Below, piece after piece: positions 56,830 to 64,000 of a stretch of DNA of 64,000 nt. The stretch comes from Pseudonocardia autotrophica. GTDB lineage: Bacteria; Actinomycetota; Actinomycetes; Mycobacteriales; Pseudonocardiaceae. The stretch is taken from the NCBI RefSeq assembly GCF_000717175.1, contig NZ_JNYD01000007.1, positions 219,034 to 283,033 on the forward strand, written 5' to 3'. Under the pieces are notes generated by a model. That model ran no database searches. It was given only the letters and a program-made list of their open reading frames with translations, and was not told where the DNA came from. Within the stretch, counting starts at the first letter, position 1. The number at the start of each line of letters is the position of its first letter. Made by a program: the position numbers and the translations under genes.

Positions 56830-57891
56830 GTGATCGGCGCGCGGCCCCGGGTCGGGGTGTTCCTGCTGGCCCCCGGCTTCCCCGGCCGGTCGGCGACCGA
56901 CGTGCTGGAGGGGACGGTCGCGGCGGCCGTCGCCGCGGAGGAGGCCGGGTTCGACGCCGTCTGGCTGGCCGAGCACCACTTCATGACCTACGGGCTGTGC
57001 CCCTCGGCCGTCACGCTCGCGGGGTACGTCCTCGGTGCCACCTCGCGGATCACCGTGGGCACCGCGGTGAGCGTGTTGTCCGTGCAGCATCCCGTCGCGC
57101 TCGCCGAACAGGCGCTGCTGCTCGACCAGGTGTCCGGCGGCCGGTTCCGGCTCGGCGTCGGCCGCGGCGGGCCGTGGGTGGACCTGGAGGTGTTCGGCAC
57201 GGGCCCGGAGCGGCTCGACGGCGGGTTCGCCGAGTCGCTGGACCTGCTGCTCTCGGCCCTGTTCGGGCCCCGGGTCCGCGGCGACGGGCCGCACTTCCGG
57301 TTCCGCCCGGTCGAGGTCGTGCCCGGGCCGCGGAGCGGGGTGGACCCGCTGCTGGCAGTCACCTCCGCGACCGGGATCGGCCTCGCCGCCGAGCGCGGGC
57401 TGCCCATGCTGCTCGGCATGCACGCCGACGACGACGAGAAGGCCCGGTCCGTCCGCGCCTACCACGAGCGGGGCGGGTCCGACGTGGTGCACGTCAGCAC
57501 GCACCTCGCGCACGTCGCCGACACCACCGCCGCCGCGCAGGCCGAGGTCCGGGAGTCGCTCCCGCGCTGGTTGCGGCCGGGGCTCGCGGGCTACACGCGC
57601 TACGACGGCGCGCCCCGCACCCCGCGGGACGCCGACGAGTACACCGACCTCCTCTGCCGCCTCCACCCGGTCGGCGACCCCGCCCTCTGCCGCGCCCGCC
57701 TGGACCGGACCCTCCGCCACACCGGCGCCCGCGCCCTCGCGCTGATGGTCGAGACCACCGGCGACACCGCCCGCACCTGTGACAACGTCGCCCGCCTCGG
57801 CGCCGAGGTGCTCCCCGCCCTCACCCTCCCGCCCACCACCCGGCCGCGGCGGGAGGTGCACGCGGGGGAGATCGGTTCCCGGGCCCGGTGA
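56830..57891 (+). CDS. LLM-class flavin-dependent oxidoreductase
   Basis: A 353-residue luciferase-like monooxygenase. AAEEAGFDAVWLAEHHFMTY near residue 37 is the family N-terminus; RITVGTAVSVLSVQHPVALA near 78 and SGGRFRLGVGRGGPW near 103 form the flavin site. Such enzymes use FMN or F420; the cofactor cannot be told by reading. Substrate is unknown. Divergent from cydA, so the twin palindromes may affect it too. The C-terminal 40 residues are Arg/Pro-rich. Confidence 0.87.
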   Translation: MIGARPRVGVFLLAPGFPGRSATDVLEGTVAAAVAAEEAGFDAVWLAEHHFMTYGLCPSAVTLAGYVLGATSRITVGTAVSVLSVQHPVALAEQALLLDQVSGGRFRLGVGRGGPWVDLEVFGTGPERLDGGFAESLDLLLSALFGPRVRGDGPHFRFRPVEVVPGPRSGVDPLLAVTSATGIGLAAERGLPMLLGMHADDDEKARSVRAYHERGGSDVVHVSTHLAHVADTTAAAQAEVRESLPRWLRPGLAGYTRYDGAPRTPRDADEYTDLLCRLHPVGDPALCRARLDRTLRHTGARALALMVETTGDTARTCDNVARLGAEVLPALTLPPTTRPRREVHAGEIGSRAR

Positions 57892-57952
57892 CGAGGGAGC
57901 GGATCGAGCACCGAGGAGCTCGAGCAACCCCCGGATCGCGTCCCGTGGAGGC

Positions 57953-58801
57953 TCACCGGGGAACGAAGTCGGCGACGAGTTGTGCGACGCGGGCGGGGTC
58001 CTGGAGGGGCATGCTGTGGCTGACGCCGGGCAGCACGGTGTGGCGCGCGGCGGGCAGCATGCCTGCGAGGATCGTCGCCGTCTCCTCGTAGGCGCTCGTC
58101 ACGGCGGCGGTGGCGCCGCCGGTGACGAGCAGGGCCGGAACCGTGATGCGTGACGCTCGTTCGGGGTCGAGGTTCCATTCGCCCGCGGCCCGGATCTCGT
58201 CGGTGAAGAAGAACGTGGCGTCGCGGACGATGCGGTCGAACGCGTCCTCGCCCAGGCGGGCGGTGACGGCGGCCCGGTAGTCGGGGCCGTCGACGCCGCT
58301 GAGGAACGTGTCGGTCGCCTGGGCGAAGTCGCCGGCGCCGACTGCTGCCATGGCAGGGCCGACGACCTCACGGACCAGGACCTGGCTGGACGGCCCGGCG
58401 GGGTTCGGCGCCGGCTCGAGCAGGACGAGACCCGTGATCAGGTCGGCGTCGTCGAGGGCCGCCTGCAGTCCGATGCAGCCGCTGGAGGAGTGACCGACCC
58501 AGAGGGCGCGCCGGATCCCGAGCTCCCGCAGGAGCCGGCAGCACTGGCGGGCGTGGTCGGCCAGTGTGAGGTGGCCGTGGGGTCGGGAGCTGGCGCCGTA
58601 GCCGGCGCGGTGGACCCGTACGACCCGGAACCCGTCGAGTGCCGGCTCGTCGAACATCGGGCGGAACCACTCACCGAAGACGCCGGCGTGGACGAGGAAC
58701 AGCGTGTGGGGCGCGTCGCGAGGGCCGCGTTCCCAGTATTCGAGCTCGGCGTCGCCGACGTCGATCCGACCGTGGCTCGTTGCGGTGGTAGTCGTGGTCA
58801 T
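57953..58801 (-). CDS. Alpha/beta hydrolase
   Basis: A 282-residue alpha/beta-fold hydrolase. The nucleophile elbow is LWVGHSSSGCIGLQ, a GHSSxG variant in which the usual last Gly is shifted by a Ser; the oxyanion strand is LFLVHAGVFGEWFRPMF and the catalytic His lies in LPGVSHSMPLQDPARV near the end. The expected Asp after strand 6 is not obvious in VPALLVTGGATAAVTSAY. A role as esterase or peroxidase-like hydrolase is possible. Start ATG 58801; a longer frame upstream is Pro/Arg-rich and unlikely. Confidence 0.85.
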   Translation of the reverse strand: MTTTTTATSHGRIDVGDAELEYWERGPRDAPHTLFLVHAGVFGEWFRPMFDEPALDGFRVVRVHRAGYGASSRPHGHLTLADHARQCCRLLRELGIRRALWVGHSSSGCIGLQAALDDADLITGLVLLEPAPNPAGPSSQVLVREVVGPAMAAVGAGDFAQATDTFLSGVDGPDYRAAVTARLGEDAFDRIVRDATFFFTDEIRAAGEWNLDPERASRITVPALLVTGGATAAVTSAYEETATILAGMLPAARHTVLPGVSHSMPLQDPARVAQLVADFVPR

Positions 58802-58867
58802 GCCCCTACGCTGCCCGGGGTGGCGTGCGGGGGGATCCGGGTGACACACGGATCTGGGCCGGGCAGC

Positions 58868-61657
58868 TCACGGAGCCAGACCCGTCAGGCCTTCCCGCGA
58901 ACGCGTGCCGGTCTTGAGCAGCAGGTTGCTGACGTGTGTCTCGACGGTGCGCCGCGACAGCTGCAGCCGTCCGGCGATCTCGATGTTGCCCAGGCCTTCG
59001 GCGACCAGCCTCAGGACCTCCAGCTCGCGGCCGGTCACGCCGAGGGCGCGCAGCCGCGGAGGGACCATCTCGCCGTACCGCCCGGGACGGGGCACCGGGA
59101 GACCGAGGCGACGCAGGTGCGCCGCGCAGAGCCGGGCCATGCGGTTCTCGCCGTGGGCCAGCAACCAGGCGTGAGCCTCGCGCAGCAGCGCGGGAGCGTC
59201 CCCGAGCCGGCCGTCGACCGCGCGCGGCACGAGCATGATCCGCAGCCAGTGGCGGAGGAACGGGTGGGGCGCCAGCAGCCGGTCGCCCTCGGCGAGCAGC
59301 AGGCCGGGGTCGACCTGCTGAACGTGCGCGGCGGCGACGGCGTCGGCATAGGCGAGAGCGGCCCGGTTGACGGCCTGGACCAGGACGTCGGATTCCCGTA
59401 GCTCTGCACGCGGCCCGTCGTCGGTGGGGTCGCACACGGTGCGCAGCACGACCCATTCGCCCCAGACCGGCGCCGGCGGTGCGGCGGGCAGCTCCCGCAG
59501 GAGAGCGATGCAGTCGTCGAGCTCCCGCGCGGCCCGCTCGTCGTCGCCGTCCAGCCAGGCGTCGGTGGACCGGTTGTGGGACCGCTCGGAGCGGTACAGC
59601 GGACTCGGGACGAGCCGGTCGACCTCGTCGAGGAGCAGGTCCGCCTGCCCGGCTCGGCCGGCATGCACCCGGCCGCGGGCGGCGAACATCAACGCGTGCG
59701 CCTGGAGGCCGGTGAGCCCCAGCCGGCCGGCCCGGTCCGCGCACCGTTCGGCGCGGGACATGACGCCGACCATCCCCTCGGTCCCGACGGTCATCGCGAC
59801 GGCCTGGAGGTCGAGGGCCGTCGCGGTGCCGAGCATGCCGGCGTCGAGCGCGAGCGTCTGCGCCTCGGCGAGGCGGCCGGCCGGTGCTGCTCCGTACAAC
59901 TCGGTGGCGCCGAGCTCGGCGAGCGCCCGGATCCGCCACGGCGTGAGGCCGTGGCCGGCCGCGACCTGCTCGGCCCGCTCGAAGGCGGCGACGGACGCCT
60001 TCGGATCGCGCCGCCGCAGCGCCCGTCCGACGACCTCGAGCGCCTCGCAGAGGACGTCCGGCGGCCCGACCTGCTCGGCGGCCGCCGCAGCGCGAGTCGC
60101 CAGAGCCAACGCCTGATCGAGGTCCTCGGCGTCGAGAGCGATGTGGGCGGCGAGCGCCTGGACCCGAGGATCGTCGGGATCCCCGAACAGCGTGAGGTAG
60201 CGGCCGGCCTCGTCGAAGCGTTGACCGCCCACGCAGGCCCGGGAAGCGGCGATTGCCAGCGCCGTCCGGTCTGCACCCGTCGCGGTCGGCAGCGCGACGT
60301 CCGCCGCCGCGATCGCCTCGTCCGTGCGCGTCGCCAGGGCGAACGCCTGGATCCGCTCGACCGTGATCGCCACGACCAGGCCGGGGTCTCCCACGGCCAG
60401 CACGAGGGACCGCTCCAGGATCTCCTGCGCGGTGGCCAGAGCCCCGGCGGCGACGGCGTCGCGCGCCTCCTCGAGCAGCAGCGCGGCGGCGCGGGCCGGA
60501 CGCCCGCCGCGCGCGTGCAGGTCCGCGACCAGGGCCCGGCGCACACCCAACTCGTCCTCGAGCGCCTCTGCGGCACGCGCAGCGATCGCGCCCCGCTCGG
60601 GCGGGGTGAGCCCGGCAAGAACCGCACCGCAGGTCAGCGCGTGCCGCCAGCGCACGTCTCCGGCCGCGTTCCTCGTGAGCAGGCCGGCGTCGACGGCTGA
60701 CGACAGCCCGTCGGCGACCTCGGCGGCGTCCGAGCCGAGGACCGTCGTCAGTAGGTCCGCGTCGAGCTCGGGGCCCAGCACGGCGGCGGTGCGGACCAGC
60801 TCCCGAGCCCGGGGCGCCAGGCCCGCGACCCGGTTGTGGACCAGAGCCAGATGGGAGGGAGGCAGTCCGCCGGTGAGCGTGCTCGTCGTTCGCCACCCGT
60901 TCCCGTCCGGTACCAGCGACCCGCTCTCCAGGAGCCCGGCCGCCAACTCGGTGACCAGGAGGGGGACGCCCTCGCTCACCCGTGCCACGTACTCCTCGGC
61001 CTCCGGCGGGAGTTCCCCACCGACGGTCCGACGCACCAGCAGCGCGACGTCGGCCGGAGGCAGCGGACGCAACGCGACGGTCCGGATCCGAGCATGTCGA
61101 TGCAGGGCGGTGAGCGCGTCGGGAACGGCCTGGTCGTCGCGTGCCGCGATGACGACGGTCGCCGCCACCTCCCGCAGACCGCCCGCGAGGTACTCCAGCA
61201 GCGCGAGGGTGTCCCGATCCGCCCACTGGGCGTCGTCCAGGACGAACACCGTCCGCCGGTCGGTCGAGAGCACCCGGAGCAGTGCGAGCACCGCCTCGCC
61301 GAGGACGACCACCGGATCGACGAGGTGCGTACCTGCGGCGAGCGCGGGCGGCCAGGTCGGAAGGATCCGCGCGAGCACAGCGCGGAACGGCGACAGAGCC
61401 CCCTCGTCGGCGAGCGCGGGCGGCGCGACCCGGACCAGCGCCTCGGCCACCGGGCGGAACGGACCCCCGCCGGGCACCGCGTGCCCCGACCCGACCACTG
61501 CGCCGGCGTCGGTCACGCGCCGCGTCAGCTCCTCGAGCAGTGTCGTCTTGCCGCTGCCCGCACAGCCCGTCACGAGGACGAGCCGGCCCGGCCCGCCGTG
61601 ACAGGCATCGAGCAGCGCCGCCAGCTCCTCGGAGCGACCGACGAGCGTCGGACCCAT
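58868..61657 (-). CDS. LuxR-family ATPase regulator (second LAL-type)
   Basis: A 929-residue protein like the one at 20128: AAA/STAND domain (Walker A GCAGSGKT at 31-38, Walker B VFVLDDAQWAD near 140), a long helical-repeat middle, and a C-terminal LuxR helix-turn-helix: VTGRELEVLRLVAEGLGNIE, then IAGRLQLSRRTVETHVSNLL. It would activate nearby or distant pathway genes. The ATG at 61657 has no strong ribosome site, but GATACT lies six bases before it. The alpha/beta hydrolase gene follows 66 nt downstream; the DUF3237 gene is divergent. Confidence 0.9.
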   Translation of the reverse strand: MGPTLVGRSEELAALLDACHGGPGRLVLVTGCAGSGKTTLLEELTRRVTDAGAVVGSGHAVPGGGPFRPVAEALVRVAPPALADEGALSPFRAVLARILPTWPPALAAGTHLVDPVVVLGEAVLALLRVLSTDRRTVFVLDDAQWADRDTLALLEYLAGGLREVAATVVIAARDDQAVPDALTALHRHARIRTVALRPLPPADVALLVRRTVGGELPPEAEEYVARVSEGVPLLVTELAAGLLESGSLVPDGNGWRTTSTLTGGLPPSHLALVHNRVAGLAPRARELVRTAAVLGPELDADLLTTVLGSDAAEVADGLSSAVDAGLLTRNAAGDVRWRHALTCGAVLAGLTPPERGAIAARAAEALEDELGVRRALVADLHARGGRPARAAALLLEEARDAVAAGALATAQEILERSLVLAVGDPGLVVAITVERIQAFALATRTDEAIAAADVALPTATGADRTALAIAASRACVGGQRFDEAGRYLTLFGDPDDPRVQALAAHIALDAEDLDQALALATRAAAAAEQVGPPDVLCEALEVVGRALRRRDPKASVAAFERAEQVAAGHGLTPWRIRALAELGATELYGAAPAGRLAEAQTLALDAGMLGTATALDLQAVAMTVGTEGMVGVMSRAERCADRAGRLGLTGLQAHALMFAARGRVHAGRAGQADLLLDEVDRLVPSPLYRSERSHNRSTDAWLDGDDERAARELDDCIALLRELPAAPPAPVWGEWVVLRTVCDPTDDGPRAELRESDVLVQAVNRAALAYADAVAAAHVQQVDPGLLLAEGDRLLAPHPFLRHWLRIMLVPRAVDGRLGDAPALLREAHAWLLAHGENRMARLCAAHLRRLGLPVPRPGRYGEMVPPRLRALGVTGRELEVLRLVAEGLGNIEIAGRLQLSRRTVETHVSNLLLKTGTRSREGLTGLAP

Positions 61658-61663
61658 CCGGCG

Positions 61664-61669
61664 AGTATC
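61664..61669 (-). promoter_or_regulatory. Candidate -10 hexamer before the second LuxR-type gene
   Basis: GATACT on the minus strand, six bases before the ATG at 61657. Confidence 0.4.
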
Positions 61670-61808
61670 GCGAACAGGAGCGAGGCCGGCCACGATCTCG
61701 CCGTGTGGATCGTGCGCCGGTGGCCGGGCCGGTCCTACGCACCATTGCGTATGTCTTGTTGCGCAGCGGGTTACGACACTGGACGGTCTCCGACCACGGG
61801 AGCCTGCG

Positions 61809-62237
61809 ATGACTATCGAGCTGGTGCCGCTCTGCACGGTGCGGATACAGGTGAAGCCGCCCATCGAGGTCGGCTCCGGTCCTGCCGGGACCAGACTGGT
61901 CTTCGAGCTTGCGAGCTCGAAGATCGAGGGGGACCGGCTGAACGCCGAGCTAATGGGCGACGCGGCAGCGGACTGGCTGCTCGTCGGCCCGGAGGGCACC
62001 GCCACGCTCGACATCCGGTCCGCATACCGCACAGACGACGGCGCCGTCATGTATGTCCAGTACGGCGGCCGGGTGGACGTGTCAGGCGGCATGAACCCCC
62101 CGTTGACGGCGTACATCGCAGCGCGGTTCGAGACCGGCGACGAGCGCTACACCTGGCTCAATCGCGTACAGGCGGTCGGCAAGGGCGTCCTCCACGAGGA
62201 TCTCTCCGTCGACTACGAGTGGTACGAGGTGCGCTGA
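61809..62237 (+). CDS. DUF3237 family protein
   Basis: A 142-residue protein of the DUF3237 beta-barrel type. LVPLCTVRIQVKPPIEVGSG at the start, GDRLNAELMGDAAADWLLVG in the middle, ATLDIRSAYRTDDGAVMYVQ and FETGDERYTWLNRVQAVGKG toward the end are the usual conserved blocks. Members are often found beside catabolic enzymes; no reaction is established. GGGAGCC lies just before the ATG. It is the first gene of the less GC-rich right end and is followed, after 241 nt, by an FAD oxidase on the same strand. Confidence 0.88.
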   Translation: MTIELVPLCTVRIQVKPPIEVGSGPAGTRLVFELASSKIEGDRLNAELMGDAAADWLLVGPEGTATLDIRSAYRTDDGAVMYVQYGGRVDVSGGMNPPLTAYIAARFETGDERYTWLNRVQAVGKGVLHEDLSVDYEWYEVR

Positions 62238-62478
62238 GCAACCCCGGCCGGCCGGCGACGGAGAGCCGGAGCCGACGCTCGGTTGCCGAGTGTCGGGGCC
62301 TCAACGCCGTCAAACGCCCGGGTCCTCGCCCGGCCACCAGGGATCCGCGGGAACCGACCTTGGGCCATAGAATCCGCGCGCGCCCGCTCCCTCGAACCCT
62401 ACTTGCCGTGATCTCGGAATGAGGAGGATATTCCCGCTCGCGCCATTGGTCGCTCGACCTGAACGGAGGGGACACTAG
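62238..62478. other. Intergenic gap before the FAD oxidase gene
   Basis: About 240 nt. I see no gene, tRNA or clear terminator. GGAGGATATT and GGAGGGG near the end give the ribosome site of the next gene. Composition changes here from the high-GC host style to a more mixed one. Confidence 0.4.
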
Positions 62479-63885
62479 ATGGACCAGGACAGGCAGTCCG
62501 CGGCATCCTTCGGCTCGGCAGTCGATCTCTTGAAATCGGATCTTCGCGGTAACCTCGTGCGCGCCGGGGACCCGGACTACGAGGACACCCGGCGTGTCTA
62601 CAACGCAATGATCGACCGGCGGCCCGAGATCATCGTACGCTGCGCCGGTGTCGGTGACGTCATTGACGCGGTCAAATTCGGTCGAAGGCATGACCTGCCG
62701 ATTGCCATCCGAGGGGGCGGACATAATGTCACCGGCAACGCCTTGGCTGACCGCGGATTGACGATCGATCTGTCTCCGATGAAGGGACTGCGCATCGATC
62801 CGCGGCTCAGGATCGTCCGGGCGGAAGCAGGGCTGACCTGGCTTGAGGTCAACCACGATCTGCAACACTTCGGGCTTGCGGCCGCTGGGGGTTTCGTGGG
62901 GACGACAGGGGTCGCCGGTCTCACCTTAGGTGGCGGACTCGGGTGGCTGGTCCGAAAGCACGGCCTCGCCTGCGACAACCTGGTCTCGGTCGACGTCGTC
63001 ACCGCGGACGGGCGCTTCCTCCAGGCCAGCACAGAAGACAACCCCGACCTCTTCTGGGCTGTCCGGGGTGGTGGCGGCAACTTCGGGATCGTTACCTCGT
63101 TCGAGTTCGAGGTCCATCCAGCCGGAACCGTCCTCGCCGGACTGGTCGTCCATCGGGCCTCTCGCGCTCGCGAGGCTCTGAAGTTCTGGCGAGACTTCGA
63201 GACAACAGCGCCGCGGGAGTTGACCGCCGGTGCACTGCTGTTCACGGCACCTCCGGCACCATTCCTGCCGGAAGATGTCCAGGGGGAACTGGTCGTCGGC
63301 ATCGGCGGGGTCTTCACCGGCGATCTTGAGGTCGGGGAGAAGGTACTACGACCACTTCGTGACTGGGGGCCGCCTGTTGCGGACATCATCGAGCCGATGC
63401 CTTACAGCGCCGCACAGACGATGGCTGATGTATTCTGGCCGCACAACTTCCAGAACTACTGGAAGTCGGATTTCCTGAACGGACTTTCGGACGACGCGAT
63501 CGGCACAATTGTCGAACAGTTCTCCTCCGTGCCCTCGTCGATGACGACGGTCGTCATCGAACACAACGGGGACGGCGCGATGAACGACGTTGGTCGCGAT
63601 GAGACCGCCTTCTGGCACAGAGACTCCACCTATAACTTACTCGTCACCTCGATGTGGGAGGATCGGCGGAACGCCGAGGAGAACGTCTCCTGGACGAAGG
63701 ACTTCGTCGGAGCGACCGCGCGATTTGCGAGCGGTGGGGTCTATGTTAACTATCTCGGCGAGGAGGGATCAGGCCGAATCCGATCGGCTTTCGGCTCGAA
63801 TTTCGATCGACTCAGTGCAGTCAAGCAGAAGTACGATCCGGAGAATGTCTTCCGACTGAACCAGAACATTGAGCCAAATGATTAG
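62479..63885 (+). CDS. FAD-linked oxidase (BBE/6-hydroxynicotine oxidase type)
   Basis: A 468-residue VAO-family flavoprotein. RGGGHNVTG near residue 82 gives the histidine that binds FAD covalently; GFVGTTGVAGLTLGGGLGWL has no cysteine, so the bicovalent link of some BBE enzymes is absent. DLFWAVRGGGGNFGIVTSFE is the FAD core and YDPENVFRLNQNIEP the BBE C-terminal tail. Substrate is unknown. The gene has many A/T-ending codons and about 55% G+C in sampled lines, unlike the roughly 75% elsewhere, pointing to horizontal origin. GGAGGGG precedes the ATG. Confidence 0.92.
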   Translation: MDQDRQSAASFGSAVDLLKSDLRGNLVRAGDPDYEDTRRVYNAMIDRRPEIIVRCAGVGDVIDAVKFGRRHDLPIAIRGGGHNVTGNALADRGLTIDLSPMKGLRIDPRLRIVRAEAGLTWLEVNHDLQHFGLAAAGGFVGTTGVAGLTLGGGLGWLVRKHGLACDNLVSVDVVTADGRFLQASTEDNPDLFWAVRGGGGNFGIVTSFEFEVHPAGTVLAGLVVHRASRAREALKFWRDFETTAPRELTAGALLFTAPPAPFLPEDVQGELVVGIGGVFTGDLEVGEKVLRPLRDWGPPVADIIEPMPYSAAQTMADVFWPHNFQNYWKSDFLNGLSDDAIGTIVEQFSSVPSSMTTVVIEHNGDGAMNDVGRDETAFWHRDSTYNLLVTSMWEDRRNAEENVSWTKDFVGATARFASGGVYVNYLGEEGSGRIRSAFGSNFDRLSAVKQKYDPENVFRLNQNIEPND

Positions 63886-63927
63886 TCGCAGTCGCGAAGG
63901 ACACTCACGGGACGCTCCTATGGTTCG

Positions 63928-64000
63928 TCAAGCCCCTGCGGCTGGTGGGTGTTCGAGCTGTCGGTAGAGCTGGCGGGTGATGTAGCGCTTGAGGCAGCGG
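63928..64000 (-). mobile_element. IS110-type transposase, C-terminal end (partial)
   Basis: The last 23 codons and a stop are in the window, read on the minus strand. The ending CLKRYITRQLYRQL is like the CLKRY-(I/V)-(A/T)-R block that ends many IS110-family transposases. The rest lies beyond the right edge, so family assignment is provisional and element ends cannot be mapped. It borders the less GC-rich FAD oxidase gene, which may have been moved with or next to it. Confidence 0.6.

Noticed and set aside
62479..63885. Bicovalent berberine-bridge-type flavin site
   Set aside because: The cysteine of the second link is absent in the TTGVAGLTLGGG segment; only the histidine is present.

Overview
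The window is about 75% G+C across most of its length. It has dense, short-gap operons with many ATGA and GTGA stop/start overlaps, frequent GTG starts, and several genes whose only visible start signal is a TAnnnT hexamer 6-7 nt upstream. With a complete hopanoid operon, cydABDC, LuxR-type ATPase regulators, polyphosphate glucokinase and an Rv1733c-like membrane protein, this points to a chromosomal segment of a high-GC actinomycete. A Pseudonocardiales-type organism is my inference, not a proof.

Left part (1-12.5 kb): the end of a GT28-type glycosyltransferase and a VC0807-like membrane protein precede a seven-gene hopanoid operon on the minus strand. It reads hpnC, hpnD, hpnE, a polyprenyl diphosphate synthase, shc, an HpnG-IspH fusion and hpnH. 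HpnC/D/E make squalene from farnesyl diphosphate, the prenyl synthase supplies the diphosphate, Shc cyclises squalene, HpnH adds the adenosyl group and the HpnG-like domain removes adenine. The fused IspH domain makes IPP/DMAPP for the same pathway. A PucR-type regulator is divergent from hpnC, with an inverted repeat between them.

Sugar and regulatory part (12.5-34 kb): galT-galK-ychJ, a GNAT protein, a ROK regulator, NhaA, a CynX-type MFS permease, a 1024-residue LuxR-type ATPase regulator, an ECF sigma factor, an SbcCD-like YhaO/YhaN pair, an aldose 1-epimerase, a mannitol dehydrogenase family enzyme, ppgK and pgm.

Middle part (34-50 kb): a cytoplasmic BtuF-like protein, an MFS porter, an AbrB-type transporter, an acyl-CoA ligase, a coiled-coil protein and two overlapping genes that share one uncharacterised C-terminal domain. 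A family 1 encapsulin shell gene follows, on the other strand, with its hemerythrin cargo, which ends in a readable cargo-loading peptide. A PEBP gene lies just upstream of the cargo. Next come a CPA1 antiporter, a VOC protein, two SDR enzymes and a double-hotdog protein.

Right part (49-64 kb): a glycoside hydrolase-like lipoprotein, cydABDC (bd oxidase and its ABC exporter) behind two palindromic operator candidates, an LLM flavin oxidoreductase, an alpha/beta hydrolase, a second LuxR-type ATPase regulator, a DUF3237 protein and a visibly less GC-rich FAD-linked oxidase. The window ends inside an IS110-type transposase, which suggests acquired DNA at this edge.

The observations I rate highest are the HpnG-IspH fusion, the encapsulated hemerythrin locus, the paired palindromes before cydA, and a 23-nt repeat found in both hpnD and cydD.
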